A stretch of 64,000 bases of DNA from Cellulomonas palmilytica (GTDB lineage Bacteria > Actinomycetota > Actinomycetes > Actinomycetales > Cellulomonadaceae), in NCBI RefSeq assembly GCF_021590045.1, contig NZ_CP062221.1, positions 1,798,001 to 1,862,000 on the forward strand, given 5' to 3'. A program made the position numbers and the translations under genes. A model generated the notes under the pieces. It saw only the letters and a program-made list of their open reading frames with translations. It had not been told where the DNA came from and searched no databases. Each line of letters starts with the position of its first letter. The stretch's first letter is position 1. This document shows positions 11,518 to 20,117 of this stretch, one piece after another.

Positions 11518-11943
11518 ATGAGCGAGCACGACGAGGGTGTCGACGAGCACGCGGAGGTCGCGTCGGACGGCGACCACCGGATCACGGCGTTCTGGCAGGC
11601 CGCGCGGGGCCACGTGGGGTTCGGCAAGCTCGAGGGCATCATCGGGTCGGTCCCGCTGGACGTGGTGCCGCCGCCGTCGTTCTCGTACGGGTCGGGTGCG
11701 GAGGCGGACGACGCGGCGCGGGAGATCCTCGCGGGGCGTCGGACGCGGACGACGAGCGCGCGCGGCGACTTCGCCGAGGGTGCGGACCTGCCGCGCGTGG
11801 GTGACCTGGCGATCGTGCTGGACAGCCTGGGGGAGCCGCGCGCTCTGGTCCGCACGACGCAGGTGACGGTGACGGACGAGGTGGTGGACGAGTCGTACGA
11901 GCTCGTCTACCCGACGCACGGGCCGACGCCTCCGGTCGACTGA
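11518..11943 (+). CDS. ASCH domain-containing protein
   Basis: A 141-residue protein. After an acidic N-terminus it reads RITAFWQAARGHVGF, then ILAGRRTRTTS and LPRVGDLAIVLDSLGEPRALVRTTQV. These match the ASCH fold, a PUA-like beta-barrel thought to bind RNA or modified nucleotides; some members are amidohydrolases of N4-acetylcytidine. A role in RNA handling is inference only. The ATG follows a GGAGGGGGCAGGGCG Shine-Dalgarno region. It sits alone between the ilvC repeats and leuB. Confidence 0.78.
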   Translation: MSEHDEGVDEHAEVASDGDHRITAFWQAARGHVGFGKLEGIIGSVPLDVVPPPSFSYGSGAEADDAAREILAGRRTRTTSARGDFAEGADLPRVGDLAIVLDSLGEPRALVRTTQVTVTDEVVDESYELVYPTHGPTPPVD

Positions 11944-12004
11944 CCGGTCCACCTGAGCCGGGTCGGATCGTGAGATGGGTGTCCGGGTGCTGGGACGTCA
12001 CGCG

Positions 12005-12010
12005 TAGGGT
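12005..12010 (+). promoter_or_regulatory. -10 hexamer TAGGGT of leuB
   Basis: TAGGGT is followed by 6 nt and the ATG at 12017; a leaderless start is likely. Confidence 0.5.
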
Positions 12011-12016
12011 GGGGGC

Positions 12017-13075
12017 ATGAGCAGCAACGCCACGCAGGTCAACCTCGCCGTCGTCGCGGGCGACGGCATCGGCACGGAGGTCGTCGAGCAGGGTCTCCTC
12101 GTGCTCGACGCGGCCCTGGCCGGGTCGGGCGTCGGCGTGAGCACGACGGAGTTCGACCTGGGCGCGCGCCGCTGGCACGCGACGGGCGAGACGCTCACCG
12201 ACGCGGACCTCGAGGCGATCCGCACGCACGACGCGATCCTGCTGGGCGCCATCGGCGACCCGAGCGTCCCGTCGGGCGTCCTCGAGCGCGGCCTGCTGCT
12301 CAAGCTCCGCTTCGCGCTGGACCACTACGTCAACCTGCGCCCGGGCAAGCTGTTCCCCGGCGTGACGAGCCCGCTCGCGAACCCGGGCGACGTGGACTTC
12401 GTCGTCGTGCGCGAGGGCACCGAGGGCCCGTACGTCGGCAACGGCGGTGCGATCCGCGTCGGCACGCCGCACGAGGTCGCCAACGAGGTCAGCGTCAACA
12501 CGGCGTTCGGCGTGGAGCGCGTGGTGCGTGACGCGTTCGCACGTGCCGCGGCCCGCCCGCGCAAGAAGCTCACGCTCGTGCACAAGCACAACGTGCTCGT
12601 GCACGCGGGCCACCTGTGGCGCCGCACGGTCGAGGCCGTCAACGCCGAGTTCCCGGACGTCACCGTGGACTACCTGCACGTGGACGCGGCGACGATCTTC
12701 CTGGTCACGAACCCGAGCCGGTTCGACGTGATCGTCACCGACAACCTGTTCGGCGACATCCTCACCGACCTCGCCGCCGCGATCACGGGCGGCATCGGGC
12801 TGGCGGCCAGCGCCAACATCAACCCGGACCGCACGGCGCCGAGCATGTTCGAGCCCGTCCACGGCTCCGCGCCCGACATCGCCGGCCAGGGCAAGGCGGA
12901 CCCCACCGCCACCGTGCTCTCGGTCGCGCTCCTGCTGGACCACCTCGGCCTCCACACCCAGGCGAAGGCCGTCGAGGACGCCGTCGCGGCCGACCTGGCC
13001 GAGCGCGGCTCCGCCGAGCGAGTACGGTCGACGGCCGAGGTGGGCAAGGACCTCGCCGCGCGCGTCGCGGGCTGA
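12017..13075 (+). CDS. leuB: 3-isopropylmalate dehydrogenase
   Basis: A 352-residue NAD-dependent enzyme that oxidatively decarboxylates 3-isopropylmalate to 4-methyl-2-oxopentanoate in leucine synthesis. The N-terminus is typical ([11 protein letters not shown]). The substrate-binding Arg/Tyr region contains [15 protein letters not shown], the metal-site region includes [15 protein letters not shown], and the NAD-binding C-terminal motif is [20 protein letters not shown]. The length is standard. It forms its own transcription unit in the branched-chain locus, with a likely leaderless promoter and a GC-rich hairpin downstream. Confidence 0.95.
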   Translation: MSSNATQVNLAVVAGDGIGTEVVEQGLLVLDAALAGSGVGVSTTEFDLGARRWHATGETLTDADLEAIRTHDAILLGAIGDPSVPSGVLERGLLLKLRFALDHYVNLRPGKLFPGVTSPLANPGDVDFVVVREGTEGPYVGNGGAIRVGTPHEVANEVSVNTAFGVERVVRDAFARAAARPRKKLTLVHKHNVLVHAGHLWRRTVEAVNAEFPDVTVDYLHVDAATIFLVTNPSRFDVIVTDNLFGDILTDLAAAITGGIGLAASANINPDRTAPSMFEPVHGSAPDIAGQGKADPTATVLSVALLLDHLGLHTQAKAVEDAVAADLAERGSAERVRSTAEVGKDLAARVAG

Positions 13076-13125
13076 CCTCCTCCTCCCGCCGAGGCCGTCG
13101 TTCCCCGTCCCGGGTCCCCGGTGAC

Positions 13126-13144
13126 GGGACGGCCGGCCCGTCCC
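13126..13144 (+). terminator. Possible GC-rich hairpin after leuB
   Basis: GGGACGG (13126-13132) and CCGTCCC (13138-13144) form a 7-bp stem around a 5-nt loop. There is no T tract, so termination is only a possibility. Confidence 0.35.
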
Positions 13145-13235
13145 TGACGCCCGTCGCACGCGACGTTCGTCGGGGCAGTGCACCAGGCCGCCACCGCCGG
13201 GTACCGTCAGACCAGCCCAGGTGAAAGGCCCCTCC

Positions 13236-14345
13236 ATGAGCACCGTCGCTTCCACCACGTCCGCGGACCTCTTCGAGGTGCACGCGACGACGAACCCTGT
13301 GCCCGACGCCGAGCGCGCCGAGCTGCTCGCGGCGCCCAAGTTCGGCACCGTCTTCACGGACCACATGGCCCGCATCTCGTACTCCCAGGGCGAGGGCTGG
13401 CACGGCCGGCGCGTCGAGCCGTACGGTCCGCTCCAGCTCGACCCCGCGACCGCCGTGCTGCACTACGGCCAGGAGATCTTCGAGGGGCTCAAGGCGTACC
13501 GGCACGCCGACGGCTCGGTGTGGACGTTCCGCCCGCACGCGAACGCCGCGCGGTTCGCGCGGTCGGCCGAGCGCCTCGCGCTGCCCGTGCTGCCCGAGGC
13601 GGACTTCCTCGGGTCGATCGAGGCGCTCGTGCGCACCGACGCCGCGTGGATCCCCACGGGCGACGAGACGAGCCTGTACCTGCGCCCGTTCATGTACGCC
13701 TCGGAGTCCTTCCTCGGGGTGCGGCCGTCGCTCGAGGTGGAGTACCTCGTCATCGCCTCACCGGTGGGCCCGTACTTCTCGGGCGGCGTGAAGCCCGTGG
13801 CGATCTGGGTCGACCAGGAGTACCACCGGGCCGGTGCCGGCGGCACGGGTGCTGCGAAGTGCGGCGGCAACTACGCCGCGAGCCTCCTGCCGCAGCAGTT
13901 CGCGTACGAGCAGGGCTGCGAGCAGGTCTGCTTCCTCGACGCGTCGACCAACACGTACCTCGAGGAGCTCGGCGGCATGAACGTGTTCGTCGTGCGCGCC
14001 GACGGCTCGGTCGCCACACCGCCGGTCTCGGGTTCGATCCTCGAGGGCGTCACGCGCTCGTCGATCCTGCAGCTCCTCACGGACGCGGGCCACGAGGTCT
14101 CCGAGCAGCCGATCGCGCTGGCGGACCTGCGCGCGGGCCTCGCGGACGGTTCGGTCACCGAGGTGTTCGCGTGCGGCACGGCCGCGGTCATCACGCCCAT
14201 CGGCCGCCTGAAGAGCACGGACTTCGACCTGACGGTCGCTGACGGTGGGGCCGGCCCGGTGACGTCGCGCACGCGCGCCGAGCTCACCGACATCCAGTAC
14301 GGCCGGGCGACCGACCGGCACGGCTGGTTGCACCGCCTGGTCTGA
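13236..14345 (+). CDS. ilvE: Branched-chain amino acid aminotransferase
   Basis: A 369-residue fold-type IV PLP enzyme that interconverts Val, Leu and Ile with their 2-oxo acids using glutamate. The substrate region is LHYGQEIFEGLKAYRHADG, and Lys208 in GAAKCGGNYAAS should form the PLP Schiff base. LEELGGMNVF, GSILEGVTRSSILQL and FACGTAAVITPI are family hallmarks. The ATG at 13236 is chosen because GAAAGG sits 7 nt upstream; the GTG at 13221 lies inside that ribosome binding region. A strong terminator follows. Confidence 0.95.
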   Translation: MSTVASTTSADLFEVHATTNPVPDAERAELLAAPKFGTVFTDHMARISYSQGEGWHGRRVEPYGPLQLDPATAVLHYGQEIFEGLKAYRHADGSVWTFRPHANAARFARSAERLALPVLPEADFLGSIEALVRTDAAWIPTGDETSLYLRPFMYASESFLGVRPSLEVEYLVIASPVGPYFSGGVKPVAIWVDQEYHRAGAGGTGAAKCGGNYAASLLPQQFAYEQGCEQVCFLDASTNTYLEELGGMNVFVVRADGSVATPPVSGSILEGVTRSSILQLLTDAGHEVSEQPIALADLRAGLADGSVTEVFACGTAAVITPIGRLKSTDFDLTVADGGAGPVTSRTRAELTDIQYGRATDRHGWLHRLV

Positions 14346-14368
14346 GCCGGCCGGTCCCGGACCACTCG

Positions 14369-14417
14369 GCACGACGACACAGGGGACGCTCCGAACGGGG
14401 CGTCCCCTGCGTCGTGC
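14369..14417. terminator. Hairpin between ilvE and the DUF6069-like gene
   Basis: AGGGGACGC (14381-14389) pairs perfectly with GCGTCCCCT (14400-14408). Flanking GCACGACG and CGTCGTGC extend the stem imperfectly. It lies between convergent genes and could serve both. Confidence 0.7.
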
Positions 14418-14429
14418 GGCGTGGCCGCG

Positions 14430-15083
14430 TCAGGTCGGGACGACCGCGGTCGTGCGCACCAGCACGCCGGCGAGCAGGGACCAGATCGCGACGCCGACGA
14501 GGAGGTTCACCAGCCCCGTGCACAGCGCGGACGTCACGTCGTCGGTCCACGTGAGCGGCAGGAGAGCGACGACGACGATGGCGAGCGCCATGATCCAGCC
14601 GAAGAACGCGCGCGGGCGCGGCGTCGAGACGACGAGCAGGTGGAGCAGTGCGGCGGCGGCGAGCGCGGCGACGAAGCCGCCGAGCGCGTACGCGAGGTAG
14701 TCGTCGTCGACGCCCGCCGGGTCGTGCACGACGAGGTCGACGTCGAGGATCGACTGCAGCACGAGCACGCCCACGACGCCGACGAGCGCGGCGACGAGCG
14801 CGGTGGCGAGGGCGCCGCCCCAGAACGGTCCGGCCCGCAGCACGACGCGCGACTGCGGGGGCGGCGCGGACCCGGGAGCCCACGCCGGCGGGACCGCGGC
14901 CGCCGGCGTCACGGCGGGTGGGACAGCGGCGGACGGGACGGCGGCGGGTGGGACAGCGGCGGGTGGGACAGCGGCCGGGGGAGGGACCGACGAGGCGGGT
15001 GTGCCTGAGACGGGCGCCACCGGTGGCAGCGGGCGGGTGGCCGGGCGGCGCTCGGGCGGGGTGTCGGGGGGCAGTGCGCTCAC
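14430..15083 (-). CDS. Four-helix membrane protein, DUF6069-like
   Basis: A 217-residue protein. The N-terminal about 85 residues are a disordered Pro/Ala/Val-rich tail with repeated PPAAV units encoded by short tandem DNA repeats. Four hydrophobic helices follow (about 93-118, 135-160, 163-182 and 190-213). The phrase LLVVSTPRPRAFFGWI between helices 2 and 3 is typical of the actinobacterial DUF6069 family; the family name is from memory. The GTG start at 15083 has GGAGG 5 nt upstream, better than the GTG at 15128, which lacks one. The function is unknown. Confidence 0.75.
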   Translation of the reverse strand: MSALPPDTPPERRPATRPLPPVAPVSGTPASSVPPPAAVPPAAVPPAAVPSAAVPPAVTPAAAVPPAWAPGSAPPPQSRVVLRAGPFWGGALATALVAALVGVVGVLVLQSILDVDLVVHDPAGVDDDYLAYALGGFVAALAAAALLHLLVVSTPRPRAFFGWIMALAIVVVALLPLTWTDDVTSALCTGLVNLLVGVAIWSLLAGVLVRTTAVVPT

Positions 15084-15255
15084 GCGGGCCTCCAGGTGTG
15101 CGGACGACGGACGTCGTCGTCCGTTCACGCTAGTGACCCGGGCGCCGACCGCATCTCGAGCACGTGCCCACCCGGTGCCGACGGGTTCCGCGCGGACGTC
15201 CGGGGCGTCCCCGCTCCCGGACGACGTCCGAGGAGTGGAACCGGGCGCGCCGGGC

Positions 15256-15285
15256 GTGACCGCAGGCGGTGGCGTGTGTCACCAT
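15256..15285 (+). promoter_or_regulatory. Likely promoter of the cimA leader
   Basis: GTGACC (15256-15261), 18 nt, then CACCAT (15280-15285), which ends 6 nt before the leader ATG at 15292. The -35 matches the GTGACA of the ilvB promoter; the -10 is a weak match to TANNNT. Nothing recognisable lies from 15084 to 15255. Confidence 0.4.
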
Positions 15286-15291
15286 GGCCGC

Positions 15292-15321
15292 ATGTCCCCG
15301 TGGACCTCGATTATCGACTAG
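15292..15321 (+). CDS. Isoleucine-type leader peptide of cimA
   Basis: A nine-codon ORF reading MSPWTSIID with a TAG stop. It has two adjacent Ile codons, ATT ATC; ATT is very rare in this genome. It sits directly in front of two RNA hairpins and 136 nt before a citramalate synthase gene, whose product feeds isoleucine synthesis. This suggests that ribosome stalling on charged tRNA-Ile controls the structure downstream. It is proposed from position and codons; translation is not shown. Confidence 0.6.
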   Translation: MSPWTSIID

Positions 15322-15386
15322 CGCGTCAGCACACCCGCTGACGCGCAGACCTCCCGTACCCCGGGGGGTCTTTTTGTTGGTACGGG
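15321..15386 (+). promoter_or_regulatory. cimA leader RNA: hairpin, terminator and competing or pseudoknot pairing
   Basis: Three elements follow the leader stop codon. (1) A perfect 10-bp stem GCGCGTCAGC/GCTGACGCGC (15321-15330/15337-15346); its first base is the last base of the stop codon. (2) A terminator GACCTCCC/GGGGGGTC (15348-15355/15363-15370) with TTTTT at 15371. (3) GGTACGGG (15379-15386), perfectly complementary to CCCGTACC (15353-15360), which covers part of the terminator arm and loop. Loop pairing alone (GTACC with GGTAC) would give an H-type pseudoknot; the full pairing would break the terminator. Pseudoknotted leaders are described for actinobacterial leuA genes (LEU element); identity with that element is inferred. 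Confidence 0.65.
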
Positions 15387-15459
15387 CCGGTCTCACGAGG
15401 ACGCGCCCGTCCGACGAAGCCCGTCCCGCAGTCCCGCACCGCCTGAAGAGAGCACTCCC

Positions 15460-17112
15460 GTGACCGCACCGACTTCCGACGCGACCGTGACCCCCGCCCT
15501 GCCCGCGGGTGCGTTCCAGGTCTACGACACGACCCTGCGTGACGGCGCCCAGCAGGAGGGCATCGCGCTGTCCGTCGCGGACAAGCTCGTGATCGCGGGC
15601 CTGCTCGACGAGCTCGGCGTCGGGTTCATCGAGGGCGGCTGGCCGGGTGCGGTGCCCAAGGACACCGAGTTCTTCAAGCGCGCGGCCAAGGAGCTCGACC
15701 TGCGCAACGCGGAGCTCGCGGCGTTCGGCGCGACCCGCAAGCCGGGTCAGCGCGCGTCGCAGGACCCGCAGGTCCGCGCGCTCGTCGACTCCGAGGCGCC
15801 CGTCGTCGCGCTCGTCGCGAAGAGCGACATCCGGCACGCGGAGCGCGCGCTGCGCACCACGGGCGAGGAGAACCTCGCGATGATCGCCGACACGGTGTCG
15901 TTCCTCGTGGGGGAGGGGCGCCGGGTCGTCCTCGACGCGGAGCACTTCTTCGACGGGTTCCGGTTCGACGCGGCGTACGCGCGGGCCGCGGCGCTCACGG
16001 CGTTCGAGGCGGGCGCGGAGGTCGTCGCGCTGTGCGACACGAACGGCGGCATGGTGCCGTCCTGGGTCGCCGAGATCGTCGCGGACGTGCGCGCGGCGGT
16101 CGGCCCGGAAGCGGTGCTGGGCATGCACGCGCACAACGACTCGGGCTGCGCGGTGGCGAACACGCTCGCGGCTGTCGAGGCGGGCTGCCGGCACGTGCAG
16201 GGCACGGTCAACGGGTATGGCGAGCGCACCGGCAACGCGGACCTGCTCGCGGTCGTCGCGAACCTCGAGCTCAAGTACGGCCTGCCGGTGCTCGCGCGCG
16301 AGGCGGACCGTCCCTCGGGGCTCGCGGAGCTGACGCGCATCGCGCACGCCATCAGCGAGGTCACCAACATCTCGCCGTTCGCGCGCTCCCCGTACGTGGG
16401 CGCCAGCGCGTTCGCGCACAAGGCCGGGATCCACGCCTCCGCGATCAAGGTCGACCCGGACCTCTACCAGCACACCGACCCGGCGTTCGTCGGCAACGAC
16501 ATGCGCATGCTCGTGTCCGACATGGCCGGCCGCGCGTCGATCGAGCTCAAGGGGCGCGAGCTGGGCTTCGACCTGTCGCAGCGCCCCGAGGTGCTCTCGC
16601 GCGTGACCGAGCGCGTCAAGGACGCCGAGGCACGGGGGTACACGTACGAGGCGGCGGACGCGTCCTTCGAGCTGCTGCTCGTCGAGGAGATCGAGGGCGC
16701 GCGGCCCCAGTACTTCACCGTCGAGTCGTGGCGCACGATCGTCGAGCGCACCGGCGGCCGCGGCACGCCCGCGAACGCGGAGGCCACGGTCAAGCTGCAC
16801 GCGGGCGGTGAGCGGTTCGTCTCGACGGGCGAGGGCAACGGCCCGGTCAATGCGCTCGACCACGCGCTGCGCCAGGCGCTCGTCGGCGTGTACCCCGAGC
16901 TCGAGGACTTCGAGCTCATCGACTTCAAGGTCCGCATCCTCGACTCGATGCACGGCACCGACGCGGTGACGCGCGTGCTCATCGAGCACACCGACGGGCA
17001 GGCCGTGTGGCAGACCGTCGGCGTGGGGCCGAACCTGCTCGAGGCGTCGTGGGAGGCGCTGACCGACGGGACCATCTGGGGGCTGCGTCAGCGCGGCGTC
17101 TCCCCGCGCTGA
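15460..17112 (+). CDS. cimA: Citramalate synthase
   Basis: A 550-residue DRE-TIM metallolyase that condenses pyruvate with acetyl-CoA to (R)-citramalate, the threonine-independent route to 2-oxobutyrate and isoleucine. The opening YDTTLRDGAQQEGIALSVADK and IEGGWPGAVPKDTEFF are characteristic of CimA rather than 2-isopropylmalate synthase. The metal-binding HAHND motif is at about residue 225 (MHAHNDSGCAVANT), and the C-terminal third is the LeuA-type allosteric dimer domain. GTG start; a weak GAAGAGAG precedes it. The Ile-codon leader upstream supports the assignment. Confidence 0.92.
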   Translation: MTAPTSDATVTPALPAGAFQVYDTTLRDGAQQEGIALSVADKLVIAGLLDELGVGFIEGGWPGAVPKDTEFFKRAAKELDLRNAELAAFGATRKPGQRASQDPQVRALVDSEAPVVALVAKSDIRHAERALRTTGEENLAMIADTVSFLVGEGRRVVLDAEHFFDGFRFDAAYARAAALTAFEAGAEVVALCDTNGGMVPSWVAEIVADVRAAVGPEAVLGMHAHNDSGCAVANTLAAVEAGCRHVQGTVNGYGERTGNADLLAVVANLELKYGLPVLAREADRPSGLAELTRIAHAISEVTNISPFARSPYVGASAFAHKAGIHASAIKVDPDLYQHTDPAFVGNDMRMLVSDMAGRASIELKGRELGFDLSQRPEVLSRVTERVKDAEARGYTYEAADASFELLLVEEIEGARPQYFTVESWRTIVERTGGRGTPANAEATVKLHAGGERFVSTGEGNGPVNALDHALRQALVGVYPELEDFELIDFKVRILDSMHGTDAVTRVLIEHTDGQAVWQTVGVGPNLLEASWEALTDGTIWGLRQRGVSPR

Positions 17113-17156
17113 CGCGCGTCCGGGGGACGGCGTTAGCGGCGCGGCGCGAACCGGCC

Positions 17157-17162
17157 TAGCCT
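17157..17162 (+). promoter_or_regulatory. -10 hexamer TAGCCT before the sensor-domain gene
   Basis: TAGCCT lies 73 nt before the GTG at 17236. This would leave a 5' UTR of about 65 nt containing the strong Shine-Dalgarno GAGGAGGGA. Confidence 0.35.
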
Positions 17163-17235
17163 CGGACCAGGCGGCCGGTGCGGGTCGGCCGGCGGGCAAC
17201 GAAGAGCCTGGTGGACCGGGCGAGGAGGGACGCGC

Positions 17236-18123
17236 GTGACGAGCTCGGAACCGGTCGGTCCCGGCGTCCCACCCGCGCCCGACGACGAGTCGGGCGGCAG
17301 CCGCTGGTGGGTCGTGGTGACGCTCGTCGTGCTCGCCGTCGTCGCCGTCGCGCTGCTCGTCGCGCAGCCGTGGGTGGACCACGAGACCGAGCCGATCGTC
17401 GTCCCGACGAGCACGGGCGCGCCGTCCAGCCCCGCCGCCACGACCCCGCCCGCGCCGTCGCCGACGCCCAGCGCGACGCCGACGACACCGCCCGTCCCGG
17501 GAGCCGATGCCGTGTTCGACGACAGCAACGTCCGCAGCCTCCTCGTGCGCAAGGCCGACCTCGAGGCGGACGTGCCCGCCGCCGCGGACGGGATCGACGT
17601 CGGCATCCCGACCGGCGAGCTGCTGTGGGGGCTGCCCGAGGGCTCGTCCGTGGAGCCCGCAGAGTGCACGATCGCGGTGACGGTCGTGGCGACCGAGCCC
17701 CCGGGGTTCGTCGGGCGCTCGTACGTCAACGACCGCGTCGACTTCGTGCAGCAGGTCGTCCGCCTCGCGGACCCCGCGGCGGCTCAGGAGGCGTTCCGCG
17801 AGCTCGTGACGACCGTCGACGGGTGCCCGCAGTACTCGCAGGTCAACCCCGGCATCGACGGCGCGACGTGGACGGCGGAACCGGCGATCGAGGGCCAGGG
17901 TGTGTACCCGGCGGTCGTGCAGGAGGTCCTGCACAGCGCCGAGGGGGTCGACGCACCGTCGTACCGCGGCCACGTGCTCGTCGGGAACACCATCGTGACC
18001 TGGACGGCCACGGCGCTCGGCGAGGGGGACCGCGAGGAGCTGCTCGCGTCGCTCGGCACGCCCGAGTCGCTGTCGACGATGGTGCAGAACCGCGCGCACG
18101 AGGCGGTCCAGGCGCTCGGCTGA
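17236..18123 (+). CDS. Single-pass membrane protein with PknH-like sensor domain
   Basis: A 295-residue protein. A short cytoplasmic N-terminus leads to one transmembrane helix (about 25-45, WWVVVTLVVLAVVAVALLV), then a Thr/Pro/Ser-rich linker (about 55-90). An extracytoplasmic domain of about 190 residues has two cysteines (PAECTIAV and DGCPQYS) and alternates strands and helices like the extracellular domain of the kinase PknH and related lipoproteins. There is no kinase domain here. The role may be ligand sensing at the envelope; the ligand is unknown. GTG start with GAGGAGGGA 5 nt upstream. Confidence 0.72.
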   Translation: MTSSEPVGPGVPPAPDDESGGSRWWVVVTLVVLAVVAVALLVAQPWVDHETEPIVVPTSTGAPSSPAATTPPAPSPTPSATPTTPPVPGADAVFDDSNVRSLLVRKADLEADVPAAADGIDVGIPTGELLWGLPEGSSVEPAECTIAVTVVATEPPGFVGRSYVNDRVDFVQQVVRLADPAAAQEAFRELVTTVDGCPQYSQVNPGIDGATWTAEPAIEGQGVYPAVVQEVLHSAEGVDAPSYRGHVLVGNTIVTWTATALGEGDREELLASLGTPESLSTMVQNRAHEAVQALG

Positions 18124-18154
18124 CCCCCTCGTCGGTGTGCCCCGTGCGCGGACC

Positions 18155-18160
18155 TAGGCT
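18155..18160 (+). promoter_or_regulatory. -10 hexamer TAGGCT of the lipoate ligase gene
   Basis: TAGGCT is followed by GGTCCC and GTG 18167, consistent with a leaderless start. Confidence 0.5.
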
Positions 18161-18166
18161 GGTCCC

Positions 18167-19264
18167 GTGACGCCTGACGAGACCCCGCTGCACGGCGAGT
18201 ACAAGGTGGCGGGCGGCAAGCTCGTCACGGTCGACCTGACGGTCCGCGACGGCGTGCTCGCCGACGTGCGGGTCGCGGGGGACTTCTTCCTCGAGCCCGA
18301 CGAGGCGCTCGCCGAGATCGACGCCGCGCTCACCGGCCTGCCGCGCGACACGACGACGAGCCGCCTCTCCGACGCGGTGCGCACGCGCCTGGCCGACGCG
18401 CAGGACACCGGCCGACTCGTCGGACCGGTCGCGATGGTCGGGTTCGACGAGCGCGCGGTGGCCGTCGCGGTGCGCCGCGCGCTGGGGCTGTCGACCACGT
18501 GGGACGACCACACGTTCGAGGTGATCCGCCCGGGCCCGCTCCCGCCCGCGCTGCACACCGCGCTCGACCAGGTGCTCACCGAGGACCTCGCCGCAGGGCG
18601 CCGCGGCCCGACCCTGCGGTTCTGGGAGTGGGACGAGCCCGCGGTGGTCATCGGGTCGTTCCAGTCGCTGCGCAACGAGGTCGACCTGGAGGCCGCCGAG
18701 CGCCACGGGATCACCGTGGTGCGCCGCATCTCGGGCGGCGGGGCGATGTTCATGGAGGCGGGCAACTGCATCACGTTCTCCCTCGTCGTGCCCGTGTCGC
18801 TGGTCGACGGCATGACGTTCGAGGAGTCCTACGCGTTCCTCAACCAGTGGGTGCTGGGTGCGCTCGCGGACGTGGGCGTGCAGGCGTCGATCACGGGGCT
18901 CAACGACATCGCGTCGCCCGCGGGCAAGCTCGCCGGGTCGGCGCAGAAGCGCGTGGTCGGCGGCGCGGTGCTGCACCACGTGACGATGTCCTACGACATC
19001 GACGCGGCGAAGATGCTCGAGGTCCTGCGCATCGGCCGCGAGAAGGTGTCCGACAAGGGCACGCGCAGCGCGGCCAGGCGCGTCGACCCGGTGCGCTCGC
19101 AGACGCAGCTGCCGCGCGAGGCGGTCATCGACGCGTTCGAGGCGCACTTCCGCACGCACTACCCGAGCGTGTCCGGGGAGCTGCGGCCCGACGAGCTCGA
19201 GCGCGCCGAGGAGCTGCGACGCACGAAGTTCGCGGACCCGTCGTGGACCGCGCGCGTGCCGTGA
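18167..19264 (+). CDS. Lipoate--protein ligase A family protein
   Basis: A 365-residue enzyme expected to attach lipoate, or a related acyl group, to Lys of E2/GcvH proteins. The catalytic BPL/LplA domain (about 120-330) has RRISGGGAMFMEAGNCITFS and the invariant Lys in GKLAGSAQKR, followed by GGAVLHHVTMSYDID. The first about 65 residues (HGEYKVAGGKLVTVDLTVRDG) look like the small accessory domain that sits at the C-terminus of E. coli LplA, so domain order is swapped, as in other actinobacterial forms. kgd at the right end of the window belongs to a lipoylation-dependent complex, but the two genes are 41 kb apart. Confidence 0.88.
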   Translation: MTPDETPLHGEYKVAGGKLVTVDLTVRDGVLADVRVAGDFFLEPDEALAEIDAALTGLPRDTTTSRLSDAVRTRLADAQDTGRLVGPVAMVGFDERAVAVAVRRALGLSTTWDDHTFEVIRPGPLPPALHTALDQVLTEDLAAGRRGPTLRFWEWDEPAVVIGSFQSLRNEVDLEAAERHGITVVRRISGGGAMFMEAGNCITFSLVVPVSLVDGMTFEESYAFLNQWVLGALADVGVQASITGLNDIASPAGKLAGSAQKRVVGGAVLHHVTMSYDIDAAKMLEVLRIGREKVSDKGTRSAARRVDPVRSQTQLPREAVIDAFEAHFRTHYPSVSGELRPDELERAEELRRTKFADPSWTARVP

Positions 19265-19292
19265 CCGGTGCGACCCCGCGCGGGACGGACGG

Positions 19293-19622
19293 CTAGACCA
19301 GCCGCGCCTGCCCGGACAGCACGACGAGCAGCGCGACCGCCCCGACGACCGCGGACCCCGCCGCGACGGTCGCGACGAGCCCGCCGCCCGCGGCACGCCA
19401 CGCGTCGCCCGCGTACCGCCGCAGCGCGACGCGCACGACGAGGGCCGCGGCGACGAGCCCGAGCACCGCGACGACCCACGACACGGGCCCGACCAGCTCC
19501 TCCAGGAGCCGACCGGCGGCGACGGACCCGGCCGCGAGCCCCAGCGCGGTGCGGCGCCACGCGAGACGCGTGCGCTCGAGCGCGAGGCCGTGCTCGGACG
19601 TGCCGGGCGCGTGCCCGCTCAT
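19293..19622 (-). CDS. DUF202 membrane protein (second of pair)
   Basis: A 109-residue protein with an N-terminal amphipathic segment (LALERTRLAWRRTALGL) typical of DUF202/YidH proteins and three hydrophobic helices. The ATG at 19622 overlaps the stop of the preceding DUF202 gene by 4 nt, so the two are a coupled pair. An upstream in-frame extension is only the shadow of that gene. Such pairs are common in actinobacteria; the function is unknown. Confidence 0.82.
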   Translation of the reverse strand: MSGHAPGTSEHGLALERTRLAWRRTALGLAAGSVAAGRLLEELVGPVSWVVAVLGLVAAALVVRVALRRYAGDAWRAAGGGLVATVAAGSAVVGAVALLVVLSGQARLV

Positions 19623-19990
19623 CGCAGCAGCAGCCCGAGCAGCACGAGCGCGCCGGCCAGCAGCACGCCCACGACGAGCGCGACGAACCCGACCGGCGCG
19701 GGCAGGGGCGCCCCGCGTCGCACCGCCCGCTCGGCCCGCGCCCAGCCCCACCACGCGAGCAGCGGCGTGAGCGTGCCGAGCACCACGAGCACCACCGCGG
19801 CCGCGAGCCGCAGCCGCTCCTCGACGGGCAGGTCGAGGGCCTCGAGCGCGACCCCGCCCGCGAGCAGCGCGAGCGACGTGCGGACCCACGCGAGGAACGT
19901 GCGCTCGTTCGCGAGCGAGAACCGTGCGTCGGGCTCGTCGCCCTGGCCGTACACCCAGGCGGGACGACGGCGGTCGGGTGCGTCGCTCAC
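19619..19990 (-). CDS. DUF202 (YidH-like) membrane protein (first of pair)
   Basis: A 123-residue protein. The hallmark DUF202 sequence FSLANERTFLAWVRTSLALLAGG lies at about 24-46, and three hydrophobic helices end at the C-terminus. The GTG at 19990 was chosen because CACAAT ends 6 nt upstream, a spacing seen at other leaderless genes here; an ATG six codons further out is possible. It is translated together with the DUF202 gene downstream. No biochemical role is known. Confidence 0.82.
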   Translation of the reverse strand: MSDAPDRRRPAWVYGQGDEPDARFSLANERTFLAWVRTSLALLAGGVALEALDLPVEERLRLAAAVVLVVLGTLTPLLAWWGWARAERAVRRGAPLPAPVGFVALVVGVLLAGALVLLGLLLR

Positions 19991-20117
19991 GCCGCCATTG
20001 TGTGCCATCGCGGAGGTGTCTGCGCTGGTCGGGTATCTGGACACCGGCACGGTGCCCCTCGTGTGCAGGAGTCGGCGGTCAGCCGACACGTAGGGGTCGA
20101 GGAGACGGAGGGGACCG

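Noticed and set aside
13221..13235. GTG 13221 as the ilvE start
   Set aside because: It lies inside the GTGAAAGG ribosome binding region serving ATG 13236.
19623..19889. N-terminal extension of the second DUF202 protein
   Set aside because: It is Arg/Ala-rich shadow of the overlapping first DUF202 gene; the family N-terminus starts at 19622.
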